The notes below the pieces were generated by a model. That model was not told the DNA's origin. It was given only the letters and a program-made list of their open reading frames with translations, and searched no databases. A program made the translations under genes and the position numbers. DNA of 64,000 nt from an uncultured Burkholderiales bacterium (GTDB lineage: Bacteria > Pseudomonadota > Gammaproteobacteria > Burkholderiales > Thiobacillaceae). This document shows positions 31,914 to 42,523 of the stretch, piece after piece. How positions within the stretch are numbered: the stretch's first letter is position 1; each line of letters starts with the position of its first letter. The stretch covers positions 1 through 64,000 of the forward strand of contig CALEDT010000017.1 of NCBI GenBank assembly GCA_937949525.1, in the 5' to 3' direction.

Positions 31914-34130
31914 ATGCATCGGACACAGAGAACATGGGCGCTTGCCGCAACGCTGACGCTGGTGGCAGCGTTGGCCGGCTGCAACGACGACAACGCACCG
32001 CGCCGCTCCGGGGTGCTGCTCGATGCACCGGTCGACGGGGTGGCCTACTCCGGCAACATGGGCAACAGCGGCGTCACCGCCAACGGCGGCCGGTTCGATT
32101 ATTACGACGGCGAGCTGATCACCTTCCAGGTGGGTGCGCTCACACTGGGGCGCGCCGCCGGTGCGCCGGTCCTGACGCCGGTCGACCTCGCCGGCGGCAG
32201 CGGCGCCCTGGGCGAGGGCGCCACTCGTGTGCTGCGGGTCCTGCAAACGCTGGACCAGGACGGCGACCCCGCCAACGGCATCACCATCACCGCAGCCACG
32301 CGCGCCGCGATCACCCAGGCGGTGGACGTCGTGGCCGGGCAGGAGGCGGCCGTGCTGAACGCGGTGCGCCAGGCCAAGCCCGGCGTGAATCTGGTGGAGC
32401 GCGATACGGCCCTGGCGCATTTCGCCAACACCCTGGTGGACCGCGGCATCGCGCTGCAGCCGCCCGCCCCCGCCGGCGGCACACCGGTGACGCTGACGCT
32501 GCTGCATACCAACGACACCCATTCCCGCCTGGAGAGCTTCAAAGAGAACGACGTGCTGCAGGGCGGCGTGGCGCGACGCAAGACGCTGATCGAGCAGGTT
32601 CGCGCCGCGATCGACCCGGGGCAGACGTGCAAGAACCATCTGCTGGTGGACGCCGGCGACTTCGCGCAGGGCACGGTGTTCTACAACGCCTGGGAGGGCA
32701 GCGAATCGATCATGGCCATGAACGACATGGGCTACGACGTCGCCACGCTGGGCAACCACGAATTCGATCTGGGCCCGGCCAAGCTGGCACGCGCGCTGAA
32801 GGGCGAACCCATCGTGATCGCCGGCACGACGCACCAGACCGAGGCACCGAACTTCCGCATCGTCGCCACCAACATCGACGTATCGGGCGAAGCGCACCTG
32901 AAGAATCGGGTGAGCAAGTACGCCGTCATCGAACGCTGCGGCCAGAAGTACGGGGTGCTGGGCATCGTCACCGAGACGCTGCCGCAGATTGCCAGTCCCG
33001 GTCCGAACGTCCGCATGCTGGACTACGTCAGCAGCGTGAATGCCGCCAGCGCGCTGCTCAAGGCGCTGGGCATCGACAAGATCATCCTGCTGTCGCACTA
33101 CGGCTACGGCGTCGACATCGCCAAGGCGCCGGAACTGTCCGGCGTGGACATCATCGTCAGCGCGCACGACCATCGGCTGCTGGGCGATGCCGACTACATC
33201 AACGCGCAGACCTCCGCCCCCGGCTACGCCGGCCAGGGTGCCCTGTCCGCCGGCGCCTATCCGACCGAACTCACCGACCGCGACGGCAACAAGGTGCTGG
33301 TGGTCTCGGCATACGAATGGGGGCGTTGGCTGGGCCGTCTGGAAGTGTCGTTCGACGCCCGGGGCCGCGTCATCGCCGGCACCAACAGGTCCATGTTCGT
33401 CGATGGCCGCACCGTGGCCGAGGATGCCACCCTGGCCGCCAAGGTCGCCGCCTACAAGGTGCCGGTCGATGCGTTCGCCAACGTGCTCGTCGGTACCAGT
33501 TCGATGCTGTTCTCGTCGAGCCGCGGGGCGGTGTCGCCGAATTTCGTCGCCGGCGTGCGCACGGCCGAAACCGTGCTCGGCAACCTGGTCAGCGATCTGA
33601 TGCAGACCGCCGCCGCCGCCAGCGATGGCGCGGTCGCGGCATTCACCAACGGGGGCGGCCTGCGCGCCGACATCCAGCCGGGCAATGTCACGTTCGGGCA
33701 GGCGCTGGCGGTGCTGCCGTTCGGCAACACGCTGTTCGTCATGGATCTCACCGGCGCCGACATCATCGACCTGATGGAAACCAGCGCAGGCAAGGTCGGC
33801 GGCGGCGGCTTCCTGCAACACTCGCGGGGCCTACGCATGACCTATTGCGCGGACGCCGGCAACTGCGCCAACCCGCTGAAGCCCGGCGGCCGGGTCACAT
33901 CCGTACAGATCGCCGGCCAGAACGTGGTGCCGGGCGACACGTATCGCCTGGCGACCAACAACTTCACCGCTGGCGGCGGCGACGGCTACGCCTTGCTGAA
34001 AGACGCCTGCCAGCGTCCGGGCAATTACTGCCGCGACACCGGCATCGTCCTGCTCGACCTGCTGGTCGACTCGCTGCGCAGCGGCACGCCGCTGGCCGCC
34101 GAGCTGGACGGGCGCATCACGCGCCAATGA
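31914..34130 (+). CDS. 5'-nucleotidase/metallophosphatase lipoprotein with extra N-terminal domain
   Basis: This 738-residue protein has a lipoprotein signal ending LVAALAGC, so Cys22-23 region should be lipidated. Residues about 25-190 form a domain seen in other lipoproteins (SGVLLDAPVDGVAYSG, FDYYDGELITFQVGALTLG). A calcineurin-like phosphoesterase domain follows, with HTNDTHSR, DAGDFAQGT, LGNHEFDLG and SAHDH metal ligands. The C-terminal 5'-nucleotidase domain carries FTNGGGLRADI. It would hydrolyse nucleotides or similar phosphoesters outside the cytoplasm. The ATG at 31914 has GGGAG upstream; the 50 codons before it are not signal-like. Confidence 0.92.
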   Translation: MHRTQRTWALAATLTLVAALAGCNDDNAPRRSGVLLDAPVDGVAYSGNMGNSGVTANGGRFDYYDGELITFQVGALTLGRAAGAPVLTPVDLAGGSGALGEGATRVLRVLQTLDQDGDPANGITITAATRAAITQAVDVVAGQEAAVLNAVRQAKPGVNLVERDTALAHFANTLVDRGIALQPPAPAGGTPVTLTLLHTNDTHSRLESFKENDVLQGGVARRKTLIEQVRAAIDPGQTCKNHLLVDAGDFAQGTVFYNAWEGSESIMAMNDMGYDVATLGNHEFDLGPAKLARALKGEPIVIAGTTHQTEAPNFRIVATNIDVSGEAHLKNRVSKYAVIERCGQKYGVLGIVTETLPQIASPGPNVRMLDYVSSVNAASALLKALGIDKIILLSHYGYGVDIAKAPELSGVDIIVSAHDHRLLGDADYINAQTSAPGYAGQGALSAGAYPTELTDRDGNKVLVVSAYEWGRWLGRLEVSFDARGRVIAGTNRSMFVDGRTVAEDATLAAKVAAYKVPVDAFANVLVGTSSMLFSSSRGAVSPNFVAGVRTAETVLGNLVSDLMQTAAAASDGAVAAFTNGGGLRADIQPGNVTFGQALAVLPFGNTLFVMDLTGADIIDLMETSAGKVGGGGFLQHSRGLRMTYCADAGNCANPLKPGGRVTSVQIAGQNVVPGDTYRLATNNFTAGGGDGYALLKDACQRPGNYCRDTGIVLLDLLVDSLRSGTPLAAELDGRITRQ

Positions 34131-34253
34131 CGATCCGTGCGCGCAACGGCCGCACGGCCGGGGCGCGCAGTCCGCGCATGCGTGGCGACACGCGTCGCCG
34201 GCACGCACATTGCGGTATGCTAGGGCGCTCCACTTCGCCGCCGCTCCGCCGCC

Positions 34254-34916
34254 ATGCGCGTGCTCATCGTCGAGGACGATCCCATCCTGCTGGACAGCCT
34301 GACGCGCGCCATGCGCGCCGCCGGCTACGCCACCGACCAGGCCGGTGATGGCGAGCTGGCGCTCGGCCTGCTGCGCGGCGGCGGCTTCGATCTGGCGATC
34401 CTCGATCTCGGCCTGCCCCGGGTGGATGGCTTGCAGGTGTTGAGTCGGGCGCGCGCCGCCGGCTGTCGTGCGCCGGTGATCATCCTGACCGCGCGCGACG
34501 GCATCGACGACCGCGTGCGCGGCCTGGATCTGGGCGCCGACGACTATCTGGCCAAGCCGTTCTCGCTGTCCGAGCTGGAAGCGCGCGTGCGCGCGCTGCT
34601 GCGCCGCGGCCAGGGCGGCGCGCCCGTCCTGACCTGCGGTACGCTGAGCTACGATACCGTCGGCCGCCGCGCCAGCGTCGGCGCGGACATGTTGGAGCTG
34701 TCCCAGCGCGAGCTGTCGGTGCTGGAGGCGCTGCTGTTCCGCCAGGGCAAGGTGGTGAGCAAGGAACAGTTGATCGAGAGCCTGTGCGGCTACGGCGAGG
34801 AGGTCAGCGCCAATGCCATCGAGGTGTACGTGCATCGCCTGCGCCGCAAGCTGGAGCCGGCCGGCGTGGGCATCCGCACACTGCGCGGGCTGGGGTATCT
34901 GATGGACAGGATGTGA
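34254..34916 (+). CDS. OmpR/PhoB-type response regulator (QseB/PmrA-like), no partner kinase adjacent
   Basis: This 220-residue protein has a receiver domain (acidic pair 8-9, D51 in AILDLGLPRVDG, Lys in YLAKPF) and a winged-helix DNA-binding domain (LTCGTLSYDT to RTLRGLGYLMD). The usual kinase gene does not follow; moaE begins 13 bp downstream and is probably co-transcribed. A GGTATGCTAGGG sequence about 40 bp upstream may include the -10 element (TATGCT). Confidence 0.93.
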   Translation: MRVLIVEDDPILLDSLTRAMRAAGYATDQAGDGELALGLLRGGGFDLAILDLGLPRVDGLQVLSRARAAGCRAPVIILTARDGIDDRVRGLDLGADDYLAKPFSLSELEARVRALLRRGQGGAPVLTCGTLSYDTVGRRASVGADMLELSQRELSVLEALLFRQGKVVSKEQLIESLCGYGEEVSANAIEVYVHRLRRKLEPAGVGIRTLRGLGYLMDRM

Positions 34917-34929
34917 ACGGAGCCGGACC

Positions 34930-35379
34930 ATGAAGATCGCCGTGCAGCAAGCCGAATTCGATCTGGCCGCCGAGGTCGCGGCACTGTATCGTGCCAACCC
35001 CCGGGTCGGCGCCGTCGCCAGCTTTCTCGGCCTGGTGCGCGACATCAACGACGGCCAGGGCGTGAGCGCGATGACCCTGGAACACTACCCGGGCATGACC
35101 GAAAGAGCCCTCGCCGACATCGTCGAGCAGGCGCGTGGCCGCTGGGACGTCATCGATGTCTGCGTGATCCACCGCGTCGGTCCGCTCAGTCCCACCGATC
35201 CCATCGTGCTGGTCGCCGTCGCGTCCGCGCATCGCGGCGATGCCTTCGCGGCATGCGAGTTCATCATGGATTTCCTGAAGACGCGCGCGCCGTTCTGGAA
35301 GAAGGAGCGCACACCGCAGGGCGAACACTGGGTGGACGCGCGCGAGTCGGACGAGGCAGCGGCAGCGCGCTGGCGCTGA
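34930..35379 (+). CDS. moaE: Molybdopterin synthase catalytic subunit MoaE
   Basis: This 149-residue protein has the MoaE core (VGAVASFLGLVRDIND, LEHYPGMTERAL, HRVGPLSPTD, and KTRAPFWKKE with the catalytic lysines). MoaE receives sulfur from thiocarboxylated MoaD to make molybdopterin. moaD and moaC are not in this window, so the pathway genes are dispersed. A good GGAG site precedes the ATG. Confidence 0.96.
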   Translation: MKIAVQQAEFDLAAEVAALYRANPRVGAVASFLGLVRDINDGQGVSAMTLEHYPGMTERALADIVEQARGRWDVIDVCVIHRVGPLSPTDPIVLVAVASAHRGDAFAACEFIMDFLKTRAPFWKKERTPQGEHWVDARESDEAAAARWR

Positions 35380-35394
35380 GCGCCGCGCCCGGAT

Positions 35395-36507
<1,113 letters not shown>

Positions 36508-36601
36508 GCCATGCCCCGTCAAGGCGTCAGCCTCGCTTCGCCTCCGGCCGACAGCGGCGGAACCTTGCCGGCGTAACGCGCATTCGTCAAGTATCACCGC
36601 C

Positions 36602-38416
36602 TCACCGGCGAACCGATGGATCGGCGGGGGTGCAGTCAGGGGCTGCGGGGGTGGCGCACGGCGCCTCCTGCATGACTTCGGCCGGCGCGCATGCAGGCTC
36701 CGCCCCGCCGTCCGCGTCGGGCAAATCCACCCAGAACGTGCTGCCCTGCCCGACCCGGCTCTCCACGCCGATGTCGCCGTCCATCCGTTCCACCAGCTTC
36801 TTGCTGATGGCCAGCCCGATGCCGGTACCCTCGATGTCGCTGTCTTCTCGGCCGAGGCGGTGAAAGGCGGTGAACAGCCCGGCCTGTTGGTCCTCGGGGA
36901 TGCCCAGGCCGGTGTCGCTGACCGTAAGCCGCACCCGGCCGGGGGCGACGAGGCCGCAGGTGATGCGCACCTCGCCGCCGCGGCGGTTGTACTTGACCGC
37001 ATTGGACAACAGGTTCAACAACACCTGCTTGATGCGCAGCCGGTCCGCACGCACCCGGCGGCCGGCGCAGCCCGCCAGATCACGGCGGAACGTCAGGCCC
37101 TGACGGATGGCGCCGGGCCCCACCAGCGCGGCGCACTCGCCGATCAGATCGGCGAGCGGCACCGGCTCGATGCGCAGGGCCACCCGCCCCGATTCGATGC
37201 GCGACAGATCCAGCACCTCGTTGATCAACGCCAGCAGGTGACGGCCCGCCTTGAGGATTTCGACCACATTGTCGCGTTGTTCGTCGCCGAGCCGCGCATC
37301 CATCTCCAACAGTTGGGCAAAACCCAGGATGGCATTCATCGGCGTGCGCAGTTCATGGCTCATGCTGGACAGGAATTCGCTTTTGGCGCGACTGGCCTTG
37401 CGCGCGGCCTCCAGTGCATCGGCCAGCCGCCTCTCCGCCGCCTTGCGTGCGCCGATGTCGCGCACCACGCCGACGAAACTGCGGCCACCCTCCCCGGTCA
37501 TCGCGCTGACCGCCAGTTCCAGCGGAAACGTGCTGCCATCCTTGCGCCGCCCGGTGACTTCCCGGCCGGCGCCGGTGATATGGGCGACACCCGTGTCGAG
37601 GTGACGCTGCAGGTAGCCGTCGTGGGCACTGTGATCCGGTTCCGGCATCAGCAGGCTGACGTTGCGGCCGAGCACCTCGTCGGGGGTATAGCCGAACATG
37701 CGTTGGGCAGCCGGATTGAAGGCCGTGACGGTGCCCAGTTGGTCGATCACGATGACACCGTCCACCATGCTGTCCAGCAACGCGCGCAGGCGCGCTTCGC
37801 TGGCCTGCAGGGCGCGTGCGGCGCGCACCTCCCCGCTCACGTCGCGGGTCACCACCACCACGTGCGAGACTTCGCCGCCGGCGGCGGCGGCGCGGTAAGG
37901 ATAGTAGGTGATGGCGCATTCGCTGCTTCCCTGACCAGGCAGATCCAGCGTGGTCTGCAGCGCAACCGTTTGGCCCTGGTCGAAACACTGCCGCAGACGG
38001 GGCACGATGTGGTCGCGGTAGTCCGCTTCACCCCAGACCTCGGCAAGATGCACGCCGAGCACCGCATCGCACCGCCGGGCCATGGCCACGCACCAGCGAT
38101 CGTTCACCGCCTCGTAGCGATGCTCGCGATTGATCACGCTCATCATGTCGCCGACCGCATTGACCATGAATTCGTAGCGTTCCAGGCGGGCCTGCGCACG
38201 CCGGCGGGCATCGACGTCGGGCAGATGACGGATGAGCCAGGCCGCCACCAGTGCCGCGACGGCAGCGGTCAGCACGGTGTCCCAGGTCACCCGGCCCTGG
38301 ATCGCCAGACTCATGCCGGCGACGAGGGCGGTGCTCAGCAGAGTGGCCGACAGCGTGAGCTGCCAAAGCCGCATGCGGCCGACCATGCCTTGGAAGGTTG
38401 CCCTGAAAGCGGACAT
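36602..38416 (-). CDS. Membrane-associated PAS sensor histidine kinase
   Basis: This 604-residue protein has two N-terminal membrane helices (LTLSATLLSTALVAGMSLAI and LTAAVAALVAAWLI), two PAS domains (about 85-205 and 215-340, the second with FGYTPDEVLGRNV), a HisKA domain with SMSHELRTPMN, and an ATPase domain with LLNLLSNAVKYN, DTGLGIP and GTGIGLAI. Phosphate probably passes to the adjacent HD-GYP regulator. ATG 38416 is preferred over the adjoining TTG. The C-terminal 35 residues are Ala/Pro/Cys-rich and probably disordered. Confidence 0.92.
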   Translation of the reverse strand: MSAFRATFQGMVGRMRLWQLTLSATLLSTALVAGMSLAIQGRVTWDTVLTAAVAALVAAWLIRHLPDVDARRRAQARLERYEFMVNAVGDMMSVINREHRYEAVNDRWCVAMARRCDAVLGVHLAEVWGEADYRDHIVPRLRQCFDQGQTVALQTTLDLPGQGSSECAITYYPYRAAAAGGEVSHVVVVTRDVSGEVRAARALQASEARLRALLDSMVDGVIVIDQLGTVTAFNPAAQRMFGYTPDEVLGRNVSLLMPEPDHSAHDGYLQRHLDTGVAHITGAGREVTGRRKDGSTFPLELAVSAMTGEGGRSFVGVVRDIGARKAAERRLADALEAARKASRAKSEFLSSMSHELRTPMNAILGFAQLLEMDARLGDEQRDNVVEILKAGRHLLALINEVLDLSRIESGRVALRIEPVPLADLIGECAALVGPGAIRQGLTFRRDLAGCAGRRVRADRLRIKQVLLNLLSNAVKYNRRGGEVRITCGLVAPGRVRLTVSDTGLGIPEDQQAGLFTAFHRLGREDSDIEGTGIGLAISKKLVERMDGDIGVESRVGQGSTFWVDLPDADGGAEPACAPAEVMQEAPCATPAAPDCTPADPSVRR

Positions 38417-38507
38417 CAACGGTGCGTCACTTCGATCGGCTCGATTACCCCGGGTGTTATCGGCGGAATCGGCCGGTTCTTGATGTCCGACGCCCCCCGG
38501 CAGCCGC

Positions 38508-41279
38508 TCAGTGCGCCGCTTCCCAGTTGGGCCCCGCGCCCACCTCCGCCTTCAGCGGCACGGCCAGCCGGGCCACGCCGCACATCTTTTCCGGCAGGCC
38601 GGCACGCACCTCGGCCAGCTCCGCTTGCGGCACCTCCAGCACCAGTTCGTCATGCACCTGCATGATCAGGCGGGCGCGCAGGCCGGCGTCGTCGAGCCAG
38701 GTCTGCACGGCGATCATCGCCAGCTTGATCAGGTCGGCGGCGGTGCCCTGCATGGGCGCGTTGATCGCCGCGCGCTCGGCGCCGGCTCGGCGCGCCGGCG
38801 CACCGCCGGCCAGCTCCGGCAGGTATAGGCGGCGACCGAACAGGGTTTCCACATAGCCGCGCGTGCGTGCCTGTTCACGCGTGCGTGCCATGTATTCGGC
38901 CACACCCGGATAGCGCGCGAAATAGCGGTCGATGTACTGCTGGGCGACGTTGCGTTCGACATTCAACTGCTGGGCCAGGCCGAATGCCGACATGCCGTAG
39001 ATCAGGCCGAAATTGACCGCCTTGGCCATGCGCCGCATGTCCGGCGTCACCGCCTCCGGCGCCACGCCCTGCACCTCGGCGGCGGTGGCGCGGTGGATGT
39101 CGGCGTCCTCGGCAAAGGCCTGGAGCAGGCCGGCATCGTTGGACAGGTGCGCCATGATGCGCAGCTCGATCTGCGAATAGTCGGCGGAGACGATGACCTG
39201 GCCGGGTTCGGCGATGAACGCCTCGCGGATCTTGCGGCCCTCCGGGGTGCGTACCGGGATGTTCTGCAGGTTGGGGTCGTTGGAGGCCAGCCGGCCCGTC
39301 ACCGCCACGGCCTGGGAATAGGTGGTGTGCACGCGGCCGGTGTCCGGGTTGATCATGCCCGGCAGTTTGTCGGTATAGGTCGATTTCAGCTTGGCCAGCG
39401 CGCGATAGTCGAGGATCAGGCGTGGCAACGGGTGGTCCAGCGCCAGCTCGTGCAACGCGTCCTCGTTGGTCGAAGGCGCGCCGCCCGGGGTCTTCTTCTT
39501 CGGTTTCAGTCCCAGCCGGCCGTACAGGATCTCGCCCAACTGCTTGGTCGAGTTGAGGTTGAACGGCTGGCCGGCGGCGGCATGCGCCTTTTCCTCCAGT
39601 GTCAGCATCTCGCGCGCCAGCGTGTCGGAGTGGGTGCGCAGCAGTTCGGCGTCCAGCCGCACGCCGGTGCGCTCCATGCGCGCCAGGATGGGCAGCAGCG
39701 GCATCTCGATGTCGCGGTAGACGGCGTGCAGGCGCGCCTCGGCAACCAGCCGCGGGTACATGGCGCGGTGCAGACGCAGCGTGATGTCGGCATCCTCGGC
39801 GGCGTATTCGCTGGCGCGTGCGATCTCCACCTGGTCGAAACCGATCTGGCCCGCGCCTTTGCCACAGACGTCCTCGTACTTGATGGTGTTTTCGCCCAGG
39901 TGCCGCGCCGCCAGCGTGTCCATGTCGTGGCGCTCGTGTGCTTCCAACACATAGCTCTGCAGCAGCGTGTCATGGGCGATGCCGGCCAGATGAATGCCGT
40001 GGTTCATCAGCACGTGCCAGTCGTACTTCAGGTTCTGGCCCACCTTGGCCAGCGCGGCATCCTCCAGCAGCGGCTTGAGCCGGGCCAGCGTCGGCCCGGT
40101 CGGCAGTTGCGCCGGCGCGCCGGCATAGCGGTGCGCCAGCGGCAGATAGGCGGCCTCGCCGGATTCGACGCTGAACGACAGGCCCACCAGGCGTGCCCGC
40201 ATGGGGTCCAGGCTGGTGGTTTCGGTATCGAGGCAGACCAGCTCGGCGGCGCGCAGCTTGTCCAGCCACAGCGCCAAGGTCGCCTCGTCGAGGACGGTCT
40301 GGTAGCGACGCGTCACCTTCCCCTCGCCTGCCGACGCGGCGGGGGTCTGGGGCAAGGGCGGCGTTGCGTCGGGCGCGGGCGTCGGAACCGGATCGCCGCC
40401 TGCCGCTGCCTCGTTCCCGCTTGCCGGGGCGACGGCAGACAGTTCGCGCAGCCAGGTACGAAAGCCGTAAGTCGCGAACAACGCCCGCAGCTTCGCCGTG
40501 TCCTCGTCACGCCAGGTCAGTTGTTCCGGTGCGAGCGGCAGCTCGACGTCGGTCTTCACCGTCACCAGCCGCCGCGCCTGCGGCAGCCAGTCGAGCGCGC
40601 GGCGCAGGTTGTCGCCGGCCACGCCCTTGATCTCGCCGGCATGCGCCAGCAGCGTGTCGAGGTCGCCGTACTGCGTGAGCCATTTCACCGCCGTCTTGGG
40701 GCCGACCTTGTCCACTCCCGGCACGTTGTCCACCGCATCGCCGACCAGGGTCAGGTAATCGACGATGCGCGCCGGCGGCACGCCGAACTTTTCCTTCACT
40801 GCCGCTTCGTCCAGCACCTCGTTGGTCATGGTGTTGACCAGGTGGACGTGCGGCGTGACCAGTTGCGCCAGATCCTTGTCGCCGGTGGACACCACCGCGC
40901 GCATGCCGGCGGCTTCGGCCTGACGTGTCAACGTGCCGATGACATCGTCGGCCTCCACCCCCTCCACCATCAGCAGCGGCCAGCCCAGCGCACGTACCGC
41001 CTCGTGCAGCGGCGCGATCTGCCGCGCCAGGTCGTCCGGCATGGGCGGGCGCGTGGCCTTGTAGTCGGCATACCAGTCGTCGCGGAAGGTGCGGCCCTTG
41101 GCATCGAACACGCAGGCGGCATGGGCGGTCGGGTAGTCCTTGCGCAGCCGCTTGAGCATGCTGATGACGCCGTACAGCGCGCCGGTGGGTTCGCCGGCGG
41201 GCGAGCGCAGATCGGGCAGCGCGTGGAACGCGCGGTACAGGTAGGACGAGCCGTCCACCAGCAGCAGGGTGTGGGACAT
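38508..41279 (-). CDS. polA: DNA polymerase I
   Basis: This 923-residue protein has a 5'-3' exonuclease domain (LLLVDGSSYLYRAFHALP to about residue 290), a 3'-5' exonuclease domain (VCLDTETTSLDPM) and a family-A polymerase domain with DYSQIELRIMAH, KAVNFGLIYGMSAFGL and MQVHDELVLEVP. It serves DNA repair and Okazaki fragment maturation. The start MSHTLLLVDG is supported by GGAGG eight bases upstream; the much longer frame on this strand reads back through the neighbouring gene. The large open frame on the opposite strand is a GC artefact. Confidence 0.97.
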   Translation of the reverse strand: MSHTLLLVDGSSYLYRAFHALPDLRSPAGEPTGALYGVISMLKRLRKDYPTAHAACVFDAKGRTFRDDWYADYKATRPPMPDDLARQIAPLHEAVRALGWPLLMVEGVEADDVIGTLTRQAEAAGMRAVVSTGDKDLAQLVTPHVHLVNTMTNEVLDEAAVKEKFGVPPARIVDYLTLVGDAVDNVPGVDKVGPKTAVKWLTQYGDLDTLLAHAGEIKGVAGDNLRRALDWLPQARRLVTVKTDVELPLAPEQLTWRDEDTAKLRALFATYGFRTWLRELSAVAPASGNEAAAGGDPVPTPAPDATPPLPQTPAASAGEGKVTRRYQTVLDEATLALWLDKLRAAELVCLDTETTSLDPMRARLVGLSFSVESGEAAYLPLAHRYAGAPAQLPTGPTLARLKPLLEDAALAKVGQNLKYDWHVLMNHGIHLAGIAHDTLLQSYVLEAHERHDMDTLAARHLGENTIKYEDVCGKGAGQIGFDQVEIARASEYAAEDADITLRLHRAMYPRLVAEARLHAVYRDIEMPLLPILARMERTGVRLDAELLRTHSDTLAREMLTLEEKAHAAAGQPFNLNSTKQLGEILYGRLGLKPKKKTPGGAPSTNEDALHELALDHPLPRLILDYRALAKLKSTYTDKLPGMINPDTGRVHTTYSQAVAVTGRLASNDPNLQNIPVRTPEGRKIREAFIAEPGQVIVSADYSQIELRIMAHLSNDAGLLQAFAEDADIHRATAAEVQGVAPEAVTPDMRRMAKAVNFGLIYGMSAFGLAQQLNVERNVAQQYIDRYFARYPGVAEYMARTREQARTRGYVETLFGRRLYLPELAGGAPARRAGAERAAINAPMQGTAADLIKLAMIAVQTWLDDAGLRARLIMQVHDELVLEVPQAELAEVRAGLPEKMCGVARLAVPLKAEVGAGPNWEAAH

Positions 41280-41354
41280 GGGGCCTCCGGGGCGATGGCG
41301 CATTGTATCGGCGGGGCGCATACAATCGCCCATCCCCTGTCTGGCCACCGCGAC

Positions 41355-42083
41355 ATGAGCAAACCCAAGCTTCCTTCCCTGATCGATCCCGGCGGCAATG
41401 CCGAGGCGCGTCTGTCCGCGCGCGAGTCCTGGCGCATGTTCGCGATCATGGCGGAATTCGTCGAAGCCACCGAGCGGCTGGCGCCGATCCGCCCGGCGGT
41501 GAGCATCTTCGGCAGCGCGCGCGTGACCCCGGATTCGGTCTGCTACATGCTCACCGAGCGCATCGCGCGCAAACTGTCGGATGCCGGCTTCGCGGTGATC
41601 TCGGGTGGCGGGCCGGGCGTCATGGAGGCCGCCAACAAGGGCGCGTTCTTCGGCAAGTCGCCCAGCGTCGGCCTCAACATCCAGTTGCCGCACGAGCAGC
41701 ACGCCAATCCGTTCCAGGACATCAGCCAGACCTTCCGCCACTTCTTCGCGCGCAAGGTGATGTTCGTCAAGTTCGCCAGCGCCTACGTGGTCATGCCGGG
41801 CGGCTTCGGCACGCTGGACGAGCTGATGGAAGCGTTGACGCTGATCCAGACCGGCAAGACCCGGCGCATCCCCATCATCCTGGTGCAGACGTCCTTCTGG
41901 GGCGGCCTGATCGACTGGTTCCGCGCGCGGCTGGTGGCGGAGGGCATGATCAACGCCGAGGACATGGAACTGATCCAGGTCATCGACGACCCCGACGCCG
42001 TGGTCGAGGCCATCTTCCGCCACTACGAGACGCGCGGTTTCGAGCCGTCGGCAGCCGAGCGGGAGATACTGCTCAACCTGTGA
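41355..42083 (+). CDS. LOG-family (YgdH/YvdD-type) nucleoside monophosphate phosphoribohydrolase-like protein
   Basis: This 242-residue protein has the family motifs GGGPGVMEAANKGA and PGGFGTLDE (often mis-annotated lysine decarboxylase). Family members cleave the N-glycosidic bond of nucleoside 5'-monophosphates, including cytokinin precursors in plants. It starts at ATG 41355, divergent from polA, with a 75-bp spacer shared by both promoters. DUF2782 follows. Confidence 0.92.
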   Translation: MSKPKLPSLIDPGGNAEARLSARESWRMFAIMAEFVEATERLAPIRPAVSIFGSARVTPDSVCYMLTERIARKLSDAGFAVISGGGPGVMEAANKGAFFGKSPSVGLNIQLPHEQHANPFQDISQTFRHFFARKVMFVKFASAYVVMPGGFGTLDELMEALTLIQTGKTRRIPIILVQTSFWGGLIDWFRARLVAEGMINAEDMELIQVIDDPDAVVEAIFRHYETRGFEPSAAEREILLNL

Positions 42084-42130
42084 ACGGGGATCGGACTGCT
42101 ATGATGAAACCATCGATGGGAAGGATCGCC

Positions 42131-42457
42131 ATGTCCCGCTACACCCTGGCGCTGGTCGCATGGCTGGCTTGGCCGCCGGCCGGCCACGCGCAAACCGACC
42201 TGCAACCGCTGCCCTACATCCCGCCGCCGCCGGGCATGGTGGATGCCGACTTGGAGCCGCAGATCACCATCGTCCAGCGCGGCGAGGATCACGTCGAGGA
42301 ATACCGCATCCGCGGGCATCTGTACATGATCAAGGTGACGCCGCCGCACGGCCGGCCGTACTACCTGGTCGATCATCGCGGCGATGGCCAGATGCGGCGC
42401 TACGACGACCTGTCGCCGAACTTCCAGGTGCCGTTGTGGGTCATCCACCCGTTTTGA
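42131..42457 (+). CDS. DUF2782 family small exported protein
   Basis: This 108-residue protein has a signal peptide (MSRYTLALVAWLAWPPAGHAQ) and the core PEITIV/RGEDHVEEYRIRGHLYMIKVTP typical of DUF2782, which commonly lies next to polA in gammaproteobacteria. The function is unknown. GGAAGGA sits before ATG 42131; the in-frame ATGs at 42101 and 42104 would spoil the signal peptide. Confidence 0.88.
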   Translation: MSRYTLALVAWLAWPPAGHAQTDLQPLPYIPPPPGMVDADLEPQITIVQRGEDHVEEYRIRGHLYMIKVTPPHGRPYYLVDHRGDGQMRRYDDLSPNFQVPLWVIHPF

Positions 42458-42523
42458 GTCGCCCGCTGTTAGGCTAACCCCCGTTCCTCACCCGCAGGCC
42501 GCGTGCGCGGCAGATCCCGTTTC

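Noticed and set aside
39093-41354. Very long plus-strand open frame opposite polA, joined to the LOG-family gene
   Set aside because: It is the antisense of polA; the translation is His/Arg/Gln-rich without domains. Only the end from 41355 is a real gene.
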